Assembly: GCA_021768705.1 (NCBI GenBank)
Contig: JAETUG010000004.1
Coordinates: 1 to 64,000 of the forward strand
Direction of reading: 5' to 3'
Source: Bacillota bacterium
GTDB taxonomy: Bacteria; Bacillota; Clostridia; Lachnospirales; Anaerotignaceae
Length of the DNA: 64,000 bases
Part shown: positions 33,543-43,051 of the stretch, piece by piece
How positions within the stretch are numbered: position 1 is the stretch's first letter
How the letters are laid out: every line of letters starts with the position of its first letter
Program-made: the position numbers and the translations under genes
Notes under the pieces: model-generated
What the model was told of the DNA's origin: nothing
What the model saw: the letters and a program-made list of their open reading frames with translations, nothing else
Databases searched by the model: none

Positions 33543-34010
33543 TCAGGATTCTTTTTTGCCAAAGGGGATAAAGAGATATGGCGCAAAACATCCCATAAAG
33601 ACACAAATCCAAAGATTATCAATCCATTTTATCAGCACCAAATATATAAAATTGCTCCAGTCCAAAGTTTCCGCCCAATATAAAAATAATGTTGCCGCCG
33701 GTCCTGTTGTTGCATTCATTTTCCATTGGACAATCAATAAAAGGATTTGCAAAACTACAAGAATAGATGCAGATACAAATATCTCCTTTTTCGTCATTTC
33801 CCGAAAGAAATATAGACCGCCCAGCAAAACCACTGCCGCAAGGATCAGACCATAAAGAATCAGGGTCGCTGTATCATTTATTGTAATACTTCCATCTGGC
33901 AATGTAGTAAGCGTAAATCTGCCAAACAGATAAACATTTAATCGAAAGCTGATCAGCCCCGCAATAATAGAATACACCGGCACCTTCCAAAGCACTTTTT
34001 TATTCACCAT
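33543..34010 (-). CDS. Hypothetical multi-pass membrane protein
   Basis: A 155-residue protein with about four helices (residues 10-28, 48-68, 76-95 and 118-145) and a polar stretch TLTTLPDGSITINDT between the first two. It starts at ATG 34010 with GTAGGAGGG upstream. No family is recognised. After its stop, a further open stretch on the same strand ends at 33391 (…GNQIELTV) and may be a fragment of another gene. The 34066-34608 gene lies 56 bases upstream, probably in the same transcript. Confidence 0.7.
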   Translation of the reverse strand: MVNKKVLWKVPVYSIIAGLISFRLNVYLFGRFTLTTLPDGSITINDTATLILYGLILAAVVLLGGLYFFREMTKKEIFVSASILVVLQILLLIVQWKMNATTGPAATLFLYWAETLDWSNFIYLVLIKWIDNLWICVFMGCFAPYLFIPFGKKES

Positions 34011-34065
34011 ACCATTTCCCTCCTACTTCATTCCCTTCCGATACAGCATGATTTCTTTGTATTCT

Positions 34066-34608
34066 TCAACATTCTTTTTTCTCTTCCAGCGGGGAGCCAT
34101 CCCTCTGAATCCCCAGAGTTTCATAATATGCGTCGCTGTATATGATCTTACTTCCGTCAAAATCCTGCTGCACTTCTTTCACATACCCATAAGGATCTTC
34201 CATCGGCGAAATATCGAGTTCCGTTTTGATTTTTTCCAAAACCGCCTTTTCTTCCTCACCACAGGAGTCCCAAGTGGATTTTACATGATTTTCAAACTGC
34301 TCTCTCGTCATATTTCCAATCTGTTCCACAGGATTTGCCGAGCCGCAGGCAACCACTAGCCTCAAAAAATCTTCAAAATTTCTTGCAAGGGGATATACCT
34401 GTCCTTCCTCCCCATAATTTTCGGGATTTACGGCAAAAACCATGTCATCATAGCCATCGATAAAGCAATACAGGATGCACCCCTCGCATCCGATAGGCTT
34501 TGCATTGACCGGATAGCAATAATAAACGGGAAACTTCTTCCGTTTTTCCAGCTGGATCAGACTTGTATCTATATCCAACCCATGATATTTTTCAAAAATC
34601 GTTTTCAT
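34066..34608 (-). CDS. Hypothetical acidic protein, possibly SMI1/KNR4 (SUKH)-like
   Basis: A 180-residue soluble, acidic protein. The run YPLARNFEDFLRLVVACGSANPVEQI resembles the conserved SUKH segment in which a phenylalanine-rich helix packs on the sheet, and overall length fits. SUKH proteins often act as immunity proteins, but no toxin gene is next to it. It precedes a small membrane protein gene on the same strand. The family call is tentative; otherwise unknown. Confidence 0.6.
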   Translation of the reverse strand: MKTIFEKYHGLDIDTSLIQLEKRKKFPVYYCYPVNAKPIGCEGCILYCFIDGYDDMVFAVNPENYGEEGQVYPLARNFEDFLRLVVACGSANPVEQIGNMTREQFENHVKSTWDSCGEEEKAVLEKIKTELDISPMEDPYGYVKEVQQDFDGSKIIYSDAYYETLGIQRDGSPLEEKKEC

Positions 34609-34749
34609 CCTTACAACCTCCCTTTACCTGCTATGCAAACCTACGACATGCTTTACATCCATAATATCATAGAAAGCATTACAAAGCATCGGTATATTTC
34701 TTACGACTTTCTTACGGTTCTTCCTTTTCCCATTCCCATCCCTTTCCTG

Positions 34750-34778
34750 TTGCAAATTCCTCCCAAGATTGATATAAT
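34750..34778 (+). promoter_or_regulatory. Promoter of the MBL-fold hydrolase gene
   Basis: TTGCAA (34750-34755), 17 bases, TATAAT (34773-34778), about 40 bases before the start codon. Confidence 0.7.
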
Positions 34779-34818
34779 TTGAAAAAATGAAATCTGAACG
34801 AACCAAGGAGGATTCCCC

Positions 34819-35430
34819 ATGAAAATCGCTTGCTACGCTGCAGGTTCTGTCGGCACCAACAACTATGTGGTTTCCGATGACAACGGCATCACTGCCATCA
34901 TCGACTGCGACGGCAACCCTGCGCCCCTGTATTCCTATATTGAAAAAAACAACCTGAAAGTGACTCATATCCTGCTGACCCACGGTCATTATGACCACAC
35001 CGGTTCTGTCAACGAAGTGGCAGAACATTACGGCTGCACCATCGTTGGCGGCGCAAAAGAAATGCGCGTTTTCACAGACCCCAGCATCAACTGCTCTCAT
35101 TTTTGCTGTGGTGATATCATCGTGCATCCCGATGTACTGGTAAACAACGGCGATGTGGTAAAGGTGGGCGATATGGAATTTGAAGTACTGGAAACCCCCG
35201 GTCACACAGAAGGCTCCATCTGCTTTATCAGCAAAGATGTGATCTTCAGCGGCGACACCCTGTTCCAAGGCTCCTGCGGCAGAACAGACCTGCCTACAGG
35301 CAACTGGAACGATATCATCCAGTCCCTGAAAAAGCTGGCAGCTCTGCCTGGCGATTATCAGGTCTATTCCGGTCATGGCCCTGCTACCACACTGGAAACA
35401 GAACGCAGAACAAATCCTTATATGAAGTAA
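34819..35430 (+). CDS. MBL-fold metallo-hydrolase (glyoxalase II-like)
   Basis: A 203-residue metallo-beta-lactamase-fold hydrolase with THGHYDHTG (H55, H57, D59, H60), a C-terminal ETPGHTEGSIC histidine, SGDTLFQGSCGRTDLPTG and a final GHGPATT. This pattern matches the small thioester hydrolases near glyoxalase II (YcbL type). It is monocistronic, with a promoter at 34750 and an unusually long hairpin after it. AAGGAGG precedes the ATG. Confidence 0.9.
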   Translation: MKIACYAAGSVGTNNYVVSDDNGITAIIDCDGNPAPLYSYIEKNNLKVTHILLTHGHYDHTGSVNEVAEHYGCTIVGGAKEMRVFTDPSINCSHFCCGDIIVHPDVLVNNGDVVKVGDMEFEVLETPGHTEGSICFISKDVIFSGDTLFQGSCGRTDLPTGNWNDIIQSLKKLAALPGDYQVYSGHGPATTLETERRTNPYMK

Positions 35431-35459
35431 ACCGAAGGCCCCTTTAGAGGAGTCCCGAT

Positions 35460-35520
35460 AAGAAAACAAAAATCGAAAGAAATACTTGAAATCAAGGTTT
35501 CTTTCGATTTTTGTTTTCTT
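35460..35520. terminator. Unusually long terminator hairpin
   Basis: Arms 35460-35482 and 35498-35520 are perfectly complementary over 23 bp, starting AAGAAAACAAAAATCG, with a 15-base loop. It ends the MBL-fold gene and could stop transcription in both directions. Confidence 0.85.
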
Positions 35521-35639
35521 AAGCCGCCACTACATTTACGGGGCTTTTTTATTCTTTATTTTGTGTTCTCTTTACCGGCCTTTCGCTTTTTGTTATACTA
35601 TTTTTAGTGACGATTTGCGTATAAAAGGAGGTCTCCGCC

Positions 35640-37124
35640 ATGAAATATATCCTTTCCTTAGATCAGGGCACTACCAGTTCCCGTGCCATTCTCTTTGACC
35701 AAAATGGGCAGATGCACAGCGTTGCCCAAAAGGAATTCAAACAATATTATCCCCAGCCCGGCTGGGTAGAGCATGATGCCATGGAAATTTGGGAAACACA
35801 GCTGGAAGTTGCCCGCCAAGCCATTGCAAAGCAGGGCATTTCTCCCGAAGATATCGCCGCCATCGGCATCACCAACCAGAGGGAAACCTCTATCCTTTGG
35901 GATAAACGCAACGGCAAGCCCGTATACCATGCCATCGTTTGGCAGTGCAGAAGAACCGCTCCCTACTGCGATTCCCTGCAGGAAGCAGGCTGGACAGAAA
36001 AGATTCGGGAAAAGACAGGGCTGCTCATCGATGCCTATTTTTCCGCAACAAAAATCAGATGGATCCTGCAGAACGTCCCCGAAGCCAAAGCATTGGCAGA
36101 CAGCGGCAATCTGCTTTTCGGCACCATCGACACCTGGCTCATCTGGAACCTGACAGGAGGTCAGGTACACGCTACAGACTATTCCAACGCATCCCGTACG
36201 ATGCTGTTCAATATCCACACGCTGGAATGGGACAAGGAGCTTCTGGAATTATTTGAGATTCCTGCAAGCATCCTGCCGGAAGTACGCCCCTCCAGCGGCG
36301 TTTTCGGTAATACCTTGCCCCTCCTCTTCGGGGCAGCCATCCCCATTGCGGGAGCAGCAGGAGATCAGCAGTCTGCTTTATTTGGACAAGCCTGTTTCTC
36401 TCCCGGCACAGCAAAAAACACCTACGGCACAGGGGGCTTTTTGCTGATGAACACAGGGGACAAACCTGTGTCCTCCAAAAATGGTCTGGTCACCACCATC
36501 GCATGGGGTTTGGACGGAAAGATCACCTATGCCCTGGAAGGTTCTATTTTCGTAGCCGGAGCGGCAATCCAGTGGCTGCGGGATGAACTGAAGCTCATTT
36601 CCTCCGCAGGAGAAACGGAAGGACTTTGCCAAGCGGTAGAGGATACCTGCGGTGTCTATTTCGTACCTGCCTTCGTTGGGCTGGGTGCGCCCTATTGGGA
36701 TCCTTACGCAAGGGGCATCTTGACAGGGCTGACCCGTGGAGCAAATCGCTGCCACATCGTCCGTGCGGCAGTGGAATCTATGGCTTATCAGACCTACGAT
36801 GTGCTTCACGCCATGGAACAGGATGCAGGTATCCCCTTGGCAGAACTGCGGGTAGACGGCGGTGCAGCCGCAAATACCTTCCTACTGCAGTTCCAGTCGG
36901 ATATCACAGGCGTTCCAGTACTGCGCCCTTCCGTACTGGAAACCACTGCTCTTGGTGCTGCCTACCTGGCAGGGCTGGCAGTGGGCTATTGGAAGGACTT
37001 AACGGAAATCCGCCGCAACTGGCAGGTCTCCTGCGCCTTTTCCCCGGAAGCCTCCCATGAGGATGCGGAAAAGAAGATGACGGGCTGGCACCATGCCGTA
37101 AAACAGGCACGATTCACAGAGTAA
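35640..37124 (+). CDS. glpK: Glycerol kinase
   Basis: GlpK phosphorylates glycerol to glycerol 3-phosphate with ATP. The 494-residue FGGY-family protein opens [19 protein letters not shown] (ATP phosphate loop), then [26 protein letters not shown], the substrate aspartate region GTIDTWLIW, and the C-terminal [19 protein letters not shown]ase motif. AAAGGAGGT precedes the ATG; TTTACC and TATACT 17 bases apart (about 35565-35595) may be its promoter. No glpF or glpD neighbour is present. No terminator is seen before nrdD. Confidence 0.95.
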   Translation: MKYILSLDQGTTSSRAILFDQNGQMHSVAQKEFKQYYPQPGWVEHDAMEIWETQLEVARQAIAKQGISPEDIAAIGITNQRETSILWDKRNGKPVYHAIVWQCRRTAPYCDSLQEAGWTEKIREKTGLLIDAYFSATKIRWILQNVPEAKALADSGNLLFGTIDTWLIWNLTGGQVHATDYSNASRTMLFNIHTLEWDKELLELFEIPASILPEVRPSSGVFGNTLPLLFGAAIPIAGAAGDQQSALFGQACFSPGTAKNTYGTGGFLLMNTGDKPVSSKNGLVTTIAWGLDGKITYALEGSIFVAGAAIQWLRDELKLISSAGETEGLCQAVEDTCGVYFVPAFVGLGAPYWDPYARGILTGLTRGANRCHIVRAAVESMAYQTYDVLHAMEQDAGIPLAELRVDGGAAANTFLLQFQSDITGVPVLRPSVLETTALGAAYLAGLAVGYWKDLTEIRRNWQVSCAFSPEASHEDAEKKMTGWHHAVKQARFTE

Positions 37125-37128
37125 GCGA

Positions 37129-37167
37129 AAACTATATATTGTGTTTATCATAGAATATATATTGCAA
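37129..37167 (+). promoter_or_regulatory. Two NrdR-box-like elements before nrdD
   Basis: TATATATTG occurs at 37133-37141 (within AAACTATATATTGTGT, close to the NrdR box ACACTATATATAGTGT) and again at 37156-37164. Spacing is 23 bp. The second copy overlaps the -35 element, which suits repression. Confidence 0.6.
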
Positions 37168-37190
37168 TATACTACAAGATATGGTATATT
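37162..37190 (+). promoter_or_regulatory. Promoter of nrdD-nrdG-dut
   Basis: TTGCAA (37162-37167), 17 bases, TATATT (37185-37190). A CCCAGC/GCTGGG hairpin (about 37202-37219) lies in the leader before the AAGGAGG site. Confidence 0.65.
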
Positions 37191-37246
37191 TGTAGACAAC
37201 CCCCAGCGCATTGCTGGGAGACTCTGTCCATAAAGGAGGAAATACA

Positions 37247-39364
37247 ATGTACGTCATCAAAAAAGATAATACCCACGAAGCCTGGAATGTCCAGAAAGTC
37301 GTGACGGCTGTCAATAAATCCGCCTATCGCGCCATGGTAAAATTTACACAGGAAGAACTGGATTTCATCTGTGAATATGTGGAAAACAAAGCCCGCTCCC
37401 TGGGGCAGGAAGGAATCCCTATCGCCCAGATGCACAATATTGTAGAAGGTGCTTTGGAACAGGTAAAGCCCGAAGTCGCAAAAAGCTATCGGGATTACCG
37501 CAACTATAAACAGGATTTCGTCAAAATGCTGGACGAGGTATACAAAAAAAGCCAGTCCATCATGTATATCGGCGATAAGGAAAACAGCAATACAGACAGC
37601 GCATTGGTCTCCACCAAGCGCAGTCTTGTGTTCAATCAGCTGAATAAAGAACTGTATCAGAAATTTTTCATGACAACAGAAGAACTGCAGGCCTGCAGAG
37701 ATGGGTATATCTATATCCACGATATGTCCGCCCGCAGAGACACCATGAACTGCTGTCTGTTCAACGTAAAAGATGTGCTGACAGGGGGCTTTGAAATGGG
37801 CAACCTGTGGTACAACGAACCCAAAACCCTGGAGGTTGCCTTCGACGTCATCGGCGATATCGTCCTTTCCGCAGCCAGCCAGCAATACGGCGGCTTCACG
37901 GTGCCTTCTGTAGACCTGCTGTTGGAGCCCTTTGCGAAAAAAAGCTATGAAAAATATTACCGCCGCTATATCGACATGGGTCTGACCGCCCGTGTCGCCG
38001 ACAGAGAAGCTATGAAGGACATCCAGAAGGATTTCGACCAGGGCTTTCAGGGCTGGGAATATAAATTCAACACCGTTGCATCCAGCCGCGGCGATTATCC
38101 CTTCATCACCATGACCTTCGGCACAGGCACAGGCAAATTTGCGAAAATTGCTTCTACTACAATGCTGAATGTCCGCAGAAAAGGACAAGGCAAAAAAAAT
38201 TGCAAAAAACCTGTTCTTTTCCCCAAGCTGGTTTTCCTGTATGATGAAAATCTACATGGTCCCGGCAAGGAACTGGAAGATGTTTTCGAAGCAGGCATCC
38301 TCTGCTCCTCCAAGACCATGTACCCCGACTGGCTTTCCCTGACAGGGGAAGGCTATGTGGCGGAAATGTATAAAAAATACGGTGCCATCATCAGTCCCAT
38401 GGGCTGCCGTGCTTTCCTGTCTCCTTGGTTTGAACGGGGCGGCATGGAACCTGCCGATGAACAGGACAAGCCCGTTTTCGTAGGACGCTTCAACATCGGT
38501 GCGGTCAGCCTGCATCTGCCTATGATCTATGCTAAGGCAAAGCAGGAAAGCAAACCATTTTATGAAGTACTGGACTATTATCTGGAACTGATCCGTCAGC
38601 TGCATATCCGTACTTATGCCTATCTGGGGGAAATGCGGGCATCTACCAATCCTCTGGCTTACTGTGAAGGCGGCTTCTACGGCGGTCATCTGAATATCCA
38701 CGATAAGATCAAGCCTCTGCTGAAATCTGCCACAGCATCCTTCGGCATCACAGCTCTGAACGAATTGCAGGAGCTGTACAACGGTAAGTCTCTGGTAGAG
38801 GATGGACAGTTCGCCCTCGATACCCTGCAGCATATCAATGATAAAATTGCAGAATTCAAAAAAGAGGACGGCAATCTTTATGCCATCTACGGCACCCCTG
38901 CGGAAAGCCTTTGCGGTCTGCAGGTGACACAGTTCCGCAAAAAATATGGTGTCATCGAAAATGTTTCCGACAGACCTTATGTTTCAAACAGCTTCCACTG
39001 CCATGTAACAGAGGATATCACCCCCATCGAAAAGCAGAACTTGGAAAAACGCTTTTGGGATCTTTCCAACGGCGGCAAAATCCAGTATGTAAAATATCCG
39101 ATTGATTATAATTTAGATGCTATCCGCACACTTGTGCGGCGTGCCATGAAGATGGGTTTTTATGAAGGAGTAAATCTTTCCTTATCTTATTGCGACGACT
39201 GCGGTCATCAGGAGTTGGAAATGGATGTTTGCCCGAAATGCGGCAGCAAAAACCTGACGAAGATCGAAAGAATGAACGGCTATCTCTCCTATTCCCGTGT
39301 CAAAGGCGACACCCGCCTGAACGATGCGAAAATGGCAGAAATTGCAGAAAGGAAGAGTATGTAA
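37247..39364 (+). CDS. nrdD: Anaerobic ribonucleoside-triphosphate reductase (class III)
   Basis: NrdD makes deoxynucleotides under anoxia using a glycyl radical. The 705-residue protein has an N-terminal ATP-cone (YVIKKDNTHEAWNVQKVVTAV, residues 1-90), the catalytic barrel, a C-terminal zinc site (CDDCGH and CPKCGS) and the glycyl-radical segment in ERMNGYLSYSRVKGD. ATG 37247 follows AAAGGAGG. Its stop overlaps the nrdG start by one base (TAATG). Upstream NrdR-like boxes imply control by the NrdR repressor. Confidence 0.97.
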   Translation: MYVIKKDNTHEAWNVQKVVTAVNKSAYRAMVKFTQEELDFICEYVENKARSLGQEGIPIAQMHNIVEGALEQVKPEVAKSYRDYRNYKQDFVKMLDEVYKKSQSIMYIGDKENSNTDSALVSTKRSLVFNQLNKELYQKFFMTTEELQACRDGYIYIHDMSARRDTMNCCLFNVKDVLTGGFEMGNLWYNEPKTLEVAFDVIGDIVLSAASQQYGGFTVPSVDLLLEPFAKKSYEKYYRRYIDMGLTARVADREAMKDIQKDFDQGFQGWEYKFNTVASSRGDYPFITMTFGTGTGKFAKIASTTMLNVRRKGQGKKNCKKPVLFPKLVFLYDENLHGPGKELEDVFEAGILCSSKTMYPDWLSLTGEGYVAEMYKKYGAIISPMGCRAFLSPWFERGGMEPADEQDKPVFVGRFNIGAVSLHLPMIYAKAKQESKPFYEVLDYYLELIRQLHIRTYAYLGEMRASTNPLAYCEGGFYGGHLNIHDKIKPLLKSATASFGITALNELQELYNGKSLVEDGQFALDTLQHINDKIAEFKKEDGNLYAIYGTPAESLCGLQVTQFRKKYGVIENVSDRPYVSNSFHCHVTEDITPIEKQNLEKRFWDLSNGGKIQYVKYPIDYNLDAIRTLVRRAMKMGFYEGVNLSLSYCDDCGHQELEMDVCPKCGSKNLTKIERMNGYLSYSRVKGDTRLNDAKMAEIAERKSM

Positions 39365-39858
39365 TGCGGTATCACAACATCACAAAAGACGATATGCTCA
39401 ACGGCGAAGGACTACGGGTGGTGCTTTGGGTAGCAGGCTGCTCTCACCACTGTGAGGGCTGTCATAATGCCTTCACCTGGGACCCCAATGGGGGGCTTCC
39501 CTTCGATAAAGAGGCGGAAGCAGAGCTGTTCTCCATCCTCAGCCGTGATTATATCAGCGGTATCACCTTCAGCGGCGGCGATCCCCTTTACGAAGGAAAC
39601 CGCATAGGCATCGAACAGCTGGCAAGAAAGGTAAAGCTGGAATATCCCGATAAAAATATCTGGCTCTACACCGGCTATCGCTGGGAAGAGATCAGTGCTC
39701 TGCCCCTGATGCAGTATATTGATGTACTGGTAGACGGGAGATTTATGGAGAATCTGAAGGATACAAAGCTCCACTGGAAGGGCAGCTTTAACCAGCGCAT
39801 CATCGATGTGCAGAAATCTTTGAAAAACAGTTCTCTCTACTTATATAACGCAGAGTGA
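39364..39858 (+). CDS. nrdG: Anaerobic ribonucleotide reductase activating protein
   Basis: A 164-residue radical SAM activase that installs the glycyl radical on NrdD. The cluster motif GCSHHCEGCHN (CX3CX2C) lies at about residues 26-36, and TFSGGDPLYEGN is the SAM-binding GGE-like strand. It is translationally coupled to nrdD and followed 15 bases later by dut. Confidence 0.96.
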   Translation: MRYHNITKDDMLNGEGLRVVLWVAGCSHHCEGCHNAFTWDPNGGLPFDKEAEAELFSILSRDYISGITFSGGDPLYEGNRIGIEQLARKVKLEYPDKNIWLYTGYRWEEISALPLMQYIDVLVDGRFMENLKDTKLHWKGSFNQRIIDVQKSLKNSSLYLYNAE

Positions 39859-39873
39859 CCAAAGGAGAAACAT

Positions 39874-40308
39874 ATGGAAACCATCAAAATCAGATATTTA
39901 AGTGATAAAATTGAAAAACTGCGCTATATCGACGGCAAATCCGACTGGATCGACCTGCGGGCGGCAGAGCGCATCGAACTGAAAGCAGGGGAATTTCAGC
40001 TGATTCCTCTGGGCATCGCCATGCAGCTGCCCAAAGGATATGAAGCCCATATCGTGCCCCGCAGCTCTACCTTCAAAAATTTTGGCATCATTCAGACGAA
40101 CCATTGCGGTATTGTGGATGAAAGCTATTGCGGCAACAATGACCAGTGGTTCATGCCTGCCTATGCCCTGCGGGATACGACGATTGAGGTAAATGACCGC
40201 ATCTGCCAATTCCGCATCTTCGAGCATCAGCCTGCCCTGGTATTTGACGAGGTGGAAGACCTGGGCAATGCAGACCGTGGCGGACACGGCTCTACAGGAA
40301 AGCAATAA
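39874..40308 (+). CDS. dut: dUTP diphosphatase
   Basis: A 144-residue trimeric-type dUTPase that converts dUTP to dUMP and diphosphate. Conserved motifs appear in order: DLRAAE (motif 1), [11 protein letters not shown] (2), [14 protein letters not shown] (3, unusual CGNND where YxG is usual), ICQFRI (4) and the flexible RGGHGSTGK tail (5). Third gene of the nrdDG-dut unit, a sensible grouping since both supply thymidylate synthesis. A 61-bp repeat and terminator follow. Confidence 0.94.
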   Translation: METIKIRYLSDKIEKLRYIDGKSDWIDLRAAERIELKAGEFQLIPLGIAMQLPKGYEAHIVPRSSTFKNFGIIQTNHCGIVDESYCGNNDQWFMPAYALRDTTIEVNDRICQFRIFEHQPALVFDEVEDLGNADRGGHGSTGKQ

Positions 40309-40312
40309 GACT

Positions 40313-40373
40313 AAGACCATGTGGACGCTGTCCCCAATACCCCTGCAAGGGGGTCACCCCCTCGACCCAATAT
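40313..40373 (+). repeat. 61-bp two-hairpin 3'-end repeat, copy 2
   Basis: Starts AAGACCATGTGGACGCTGTC and ends CGACCCAATAT. Hairpins GGACGCTGTCC and AGGGGGTCACCCCCT. Same length and layout as the copies at 33250 and 58686; lies between dut and its terminator. Confidence 0.8.
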
Positions 40374-40407
40374 AAAAAAGGACGATCTTTTCAGATCGTC
40401 CTTTTTC
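40374..40407. terminator. Bidirectional terminator between dut and metQ
   Basis: AAAAAGGACGATC and GATCGTCCTTTTT make a 13-bp stem with a six-base loop, T-rich on exit for both converging genes. Confidence 0.92.
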
Positions 40408-40459
40408 ATTGCATGATCAGCGGAAAGTCCCTGCTTTCCGGTTAGCGGCTTAGCCGTAA

Positions 40460-41290
40460 TTATTTCATAGGAGCAACTGCGCCGCCGTATGTGCTTTCGA
40501 TGAATGCAGCAACTGTATCGCCCTGCAGCACTTCCATCAGTTCTGCCATACCGGGAGCATTTTCATTGCCAGCTTTTACCGCTACGATGTTGCCGTATGT
40601 AGTAGCAGCCAGAGAGTCAGCAGCTTCGATTGCCAGTGCATCTTCTGTTTTCAGGCCATTCTGCATTGCATAGTTCCCATTGATCACAGCAATCCCCAGA
40701 TCGCCCAGAGACAGAGGCAGCTGTGCAGCTTCCATATCAACGATTTCCAGATTCAGAGGGTTTTCAACGATATCCAGCTTTGTTGCAGCTGTACCTGCTT
40801 CAGGATCCAGTTTGATCAGACCGTTTGCTTCCAGCAGCAGCAGTGCACGGCCGCCGTTTGTTGCGTCATTGGGAATACCAACTTTTGTACCTTCGGGGAT
40901 ATTTGCCAGGTCTGTTACTGTACCGGCGTAGATGCCCATGGGTTCATAGTGAACAGCGCCGATGGAAACCAGGTTTGTGCCCTGTTCTTCATTGAAGGAA
41001 TCCAGGTAAGGCTGATGCTGGAAGAAGTTTGCATCCAGATCGCCGGATTCTGTTGCCAGGTTGGGCTGTACATAATCTGTAAATTCCATGATCTCCAGAT
41101 TGATGCCCTTTGCAGCCAGTTCTTCTTTCGCTGCTTCCAGGATTTCAGCGTGGGGTGTGGGAGAAGCGCCGATCTTCAGTGTGATCGCATCTGCGGATGT
41201 GTCCTCAGCAGGTGCTTCTTCGGAACCGCCGCAGGCAGCCAGGCCCAGTGTCAGCACGCCTGTCAGTAAGATTGCAAAAAATTTCTTCAT
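40460..41290 (-). CDS. metQ: Methionine ABC transporter substrate-binding lipoprotein
   Basis: A 276-residue lipoprotein with lipobox LAAC (Cys near residue 20) followed by an acidic linker and the NlpA/MetQ fold: KIGASPTPHAEILEAA, EFTDYVQPNLATESGDLDANFFQHQPYLDSFN and KVGIPNDATNGGRALLLL are family signatures. It delivers methionine to MetNI. Last gene of metN-metI-metQ, 67 bases after metI. Confidence 0.95.
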   Translation of the reverse strand: MKKFFAILLTGVLTLGLAACGGSEEAPAEDTSADAITLKIGASPTPHAEILEAAKEELAAKGINLEIMEFTDYVQPNLATESGDLDANFFQHQPYLDSFNEEQGTNLVSIGAVHYEPMGIYAGTVTDLANIPEGTKVGIPNDATNGGRALLLLEANGLIKLDPEAGTAATKLDIVENPLNLEIVDMEAAQLPLSLGDLGIAVINGNYAMQNGLKTEDALAIEAADSLAATTYGNIVAVKAGNENAPGMAELMEVLQGDTVAAFIESTYGGAVAPMK

Positions 41291-41357
41291 GTTACATTTC
41301 CTCCTTGTTCATAAAAAATAAATTGATTTTGTTTTTATATGCAAATCCCTTCGGGAA

Positions 41358-42017
41358 TTACAATCTTCTGTCTGTATGTTTGGAAATTCTCATCCCCAAT
41401 TCCTGGAATACCAGTACGATAATTGCCAGCAAAACTACCATTACATACATAATATCGTTCTGTCCACGGTAGTAGCCATAGTTGATAGCAATGGCACCCA
41501 AACCGCCTGCGCCGACGATCCCTGCCATTGCAGAATAGCCCAGAATCGTTGTGATGCTGATGGCTGCGCCTACCAGCAGAGAAGGCTTCGCTTCCGGCAG
41601 CAGCACCTTTGTCATGATCTGGAACGGAGAAGCCCCCATAGACTGCGCCGCTTCGATCACGCCGACCTCCACTTCTTTCAGGGAAGATTCCACCATTCTG
41701 GCAACAAAGGGCGTCGCTGCCACCCAAAGCCCAACGATCGCCGCCTTCGACCCGATGACAGTACCGACGATCGCTTTTGTAAAAGGCATCAATGCGATCA
41801 GCAAAATCAAAAACGGAACGGAACGGAAAAAGTTGACGATCAGTCCCAACAGCTTATTCAGCCAGGAAATGGGGTGTATCCCATCTTTATCCGTCACCAC
41901 CAGAATCAATCCCAACGGCAGCCCAATCACATATGCCAAAACCGTAGAGATAACTGTCATATAAATAGTTTCAATAAACCCCTGCCCGACAAGGGCAAGC
42001 ATACCTTCCTTAAACAT
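41358..42017 (-). CDS. metI: Methionine ABC transporter permease
   Basis: A 219-residue permease with five helices and the coupling EAA-type loop VIEAAQSMGASPFQIMTKVLLPEAKPSLL. The N-terminus (FIETIYMTVISTVLAYVIGLPLGLIL) and PFLILLIALMPFTKAIVGT match MetI. ATG 42017 overlaps the metN stop by eight bases. Confidence 0.95.
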   Translation of the reverse strand: MFKEGMLALVGQGFIETIYMTVISTVLAYVIGLPLGLILVVTDKDGIHPISWLNKLLGLIVNFFRSVPFLILLIALMPFTKAIVGTVIGSKAAIVGLWVAATPFVARMVESSLKEVEVGVIEAAQSMGASPFQIMTKVLLPEAKPSLLVGAAISITTILGYSAMAGIVGAGGLGAIAINYGYYRGQNDIMYVMVVLLAIIVLVFQELGMRISKHTDRRL

Positions 42018-43029
42018 ATTCTACCTCCTCTACGACAACGCCTCTCTCCCGCAGATACTGGATCATTTTTTCCCGCAGTTCTTTTTCTTCGGGGAACTGC
42101 ACAACCATCTGTCCAAAATCCTGACCGTCAATGGTTCTGGTATTTGCCGCCAGAATATTAACAACACCCGTTGTTTCAATCATCATTTCCCCAAGAACAG
42201 GCTCGTTTTCCTTACCACCATTAAATACCAAACGATAGCAATAGGGCAGTTTGCCTGTGTAAGCTTCTCTGTTAGAGCCTTCATGCATCACCAGTTCCTG
42301 ACCGATCTTTGTTTTGGGGGCACGGAAAATCTCTTCCACACTGCCTTCTTCTGCAATCAGACCGCCGTCGATGATAGCGACTCTGTCGCAAATCTCCTGA
42401 ATGACGCTCATTTCATGGGTAATGACCACAATGGTGATCCCCAGTCTTTCGTTGATATCTTTTAGCAGGGAAAGAACACCTGCGGTTGTGTTAGGGTCCA
42501 GTGCGGAGGTCGCTTCGTCGCAGAGGAGCACCTTCGGCTCTGTCGCCAATGCTCTGGCAATGGCAACTCTCTGCTTCTGACCGCCGGAAAGCTGTGCAGG
42601 ATAAGAATCTGTTCTGTCGGACAGACCAACCAACTCCAGCAATTCCAAAGCCTTTGTCTTTGCCTGCGCCTTGGGCACACCGCTGATCTCCATAGGGAAA
42701 CAAACATTTTCCAAAGCCGTTCTCTGCATCAGAAGATGGAACTGCTGGAAAATCATCCCCATATGTCTGCGCTGTTCTCTCAATTCCTTTTCCGGCAGAG
42801 CCGTCAGTTCCACCCCATCCAGCCAAACCTTACCGGCTGTGGGGCGTTCCAGCAGGTTGATACAGCGTACCAGTGTACTTTTGCCGGCGCCGCTCAGCCC
42901 GATGATACCGAAAACTTCACCTTTTTTGATATCCGCATTCACACCATGCAGCACTTCCAATTCGCCCGCTTTGGTACGGAAACGTTTCTTGATGCCCTCT
43001 AAGCGGATCATTGTATCTTTTTCAGACAT
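42010..43029 (-). CDS. metN: Methionine ABC transporter ATP-binding protein
   Basis: A 339-residue ATPase: Walker A GLSGAGKST, Q-loop, signature LSGGQKQRVAIARAL, Walker B VLLCDEATSALD and the switch histidine ITHEM. A C-terminal NIL/ACT-type domain (about residues 265-339), which senses methionine in MetN, is present. ATG 43029 lies just before a T-box terminator region. First gene of the metNIQ operon. Confidence 0.95.
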   Translation of the reverse strand: MSEKDTMIRLEGIKKRFRTKAGELEVLHGVNADIKKGEVFGIIGLSGAGKSTLVRCINLLERPTAGKVWLDGVELTALPEKELREQRRHMGMIFQQFHLLMQRTALENVCFPMEISGVPKAQAKTKALELLELVGLSDRTDSYPAQLSGGQKQRVAIARALATEPKVLLCDEATSALDPNTTAGVLSLLKDINERLGITIVVITHEMSVIQEICDRVAIIDGGLIAEEGSVEEIFRAPKTKIGQELVMHEGSNREAYTGKLPYCYRLVFNGGKENEPVLGEMMIETTGVVNILAANTRTIDGQDFGQMVVQFPEEKELREKMIQYLRERGVVVEEVEYV

Positions 43030-43051
43030 TTTCAAACCACCTTTGCTAAAT

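Noticed and set aside
33391..33612. Minus-strand frame of 73 codons after the 155-residue membrane protein
   Set aside because: Its first half overlaps the membrane protein in another frame and no start site serves it. The end (EGNQIELTV) looks protein-like, so a gene fragment is possible, but support is too thin to list.
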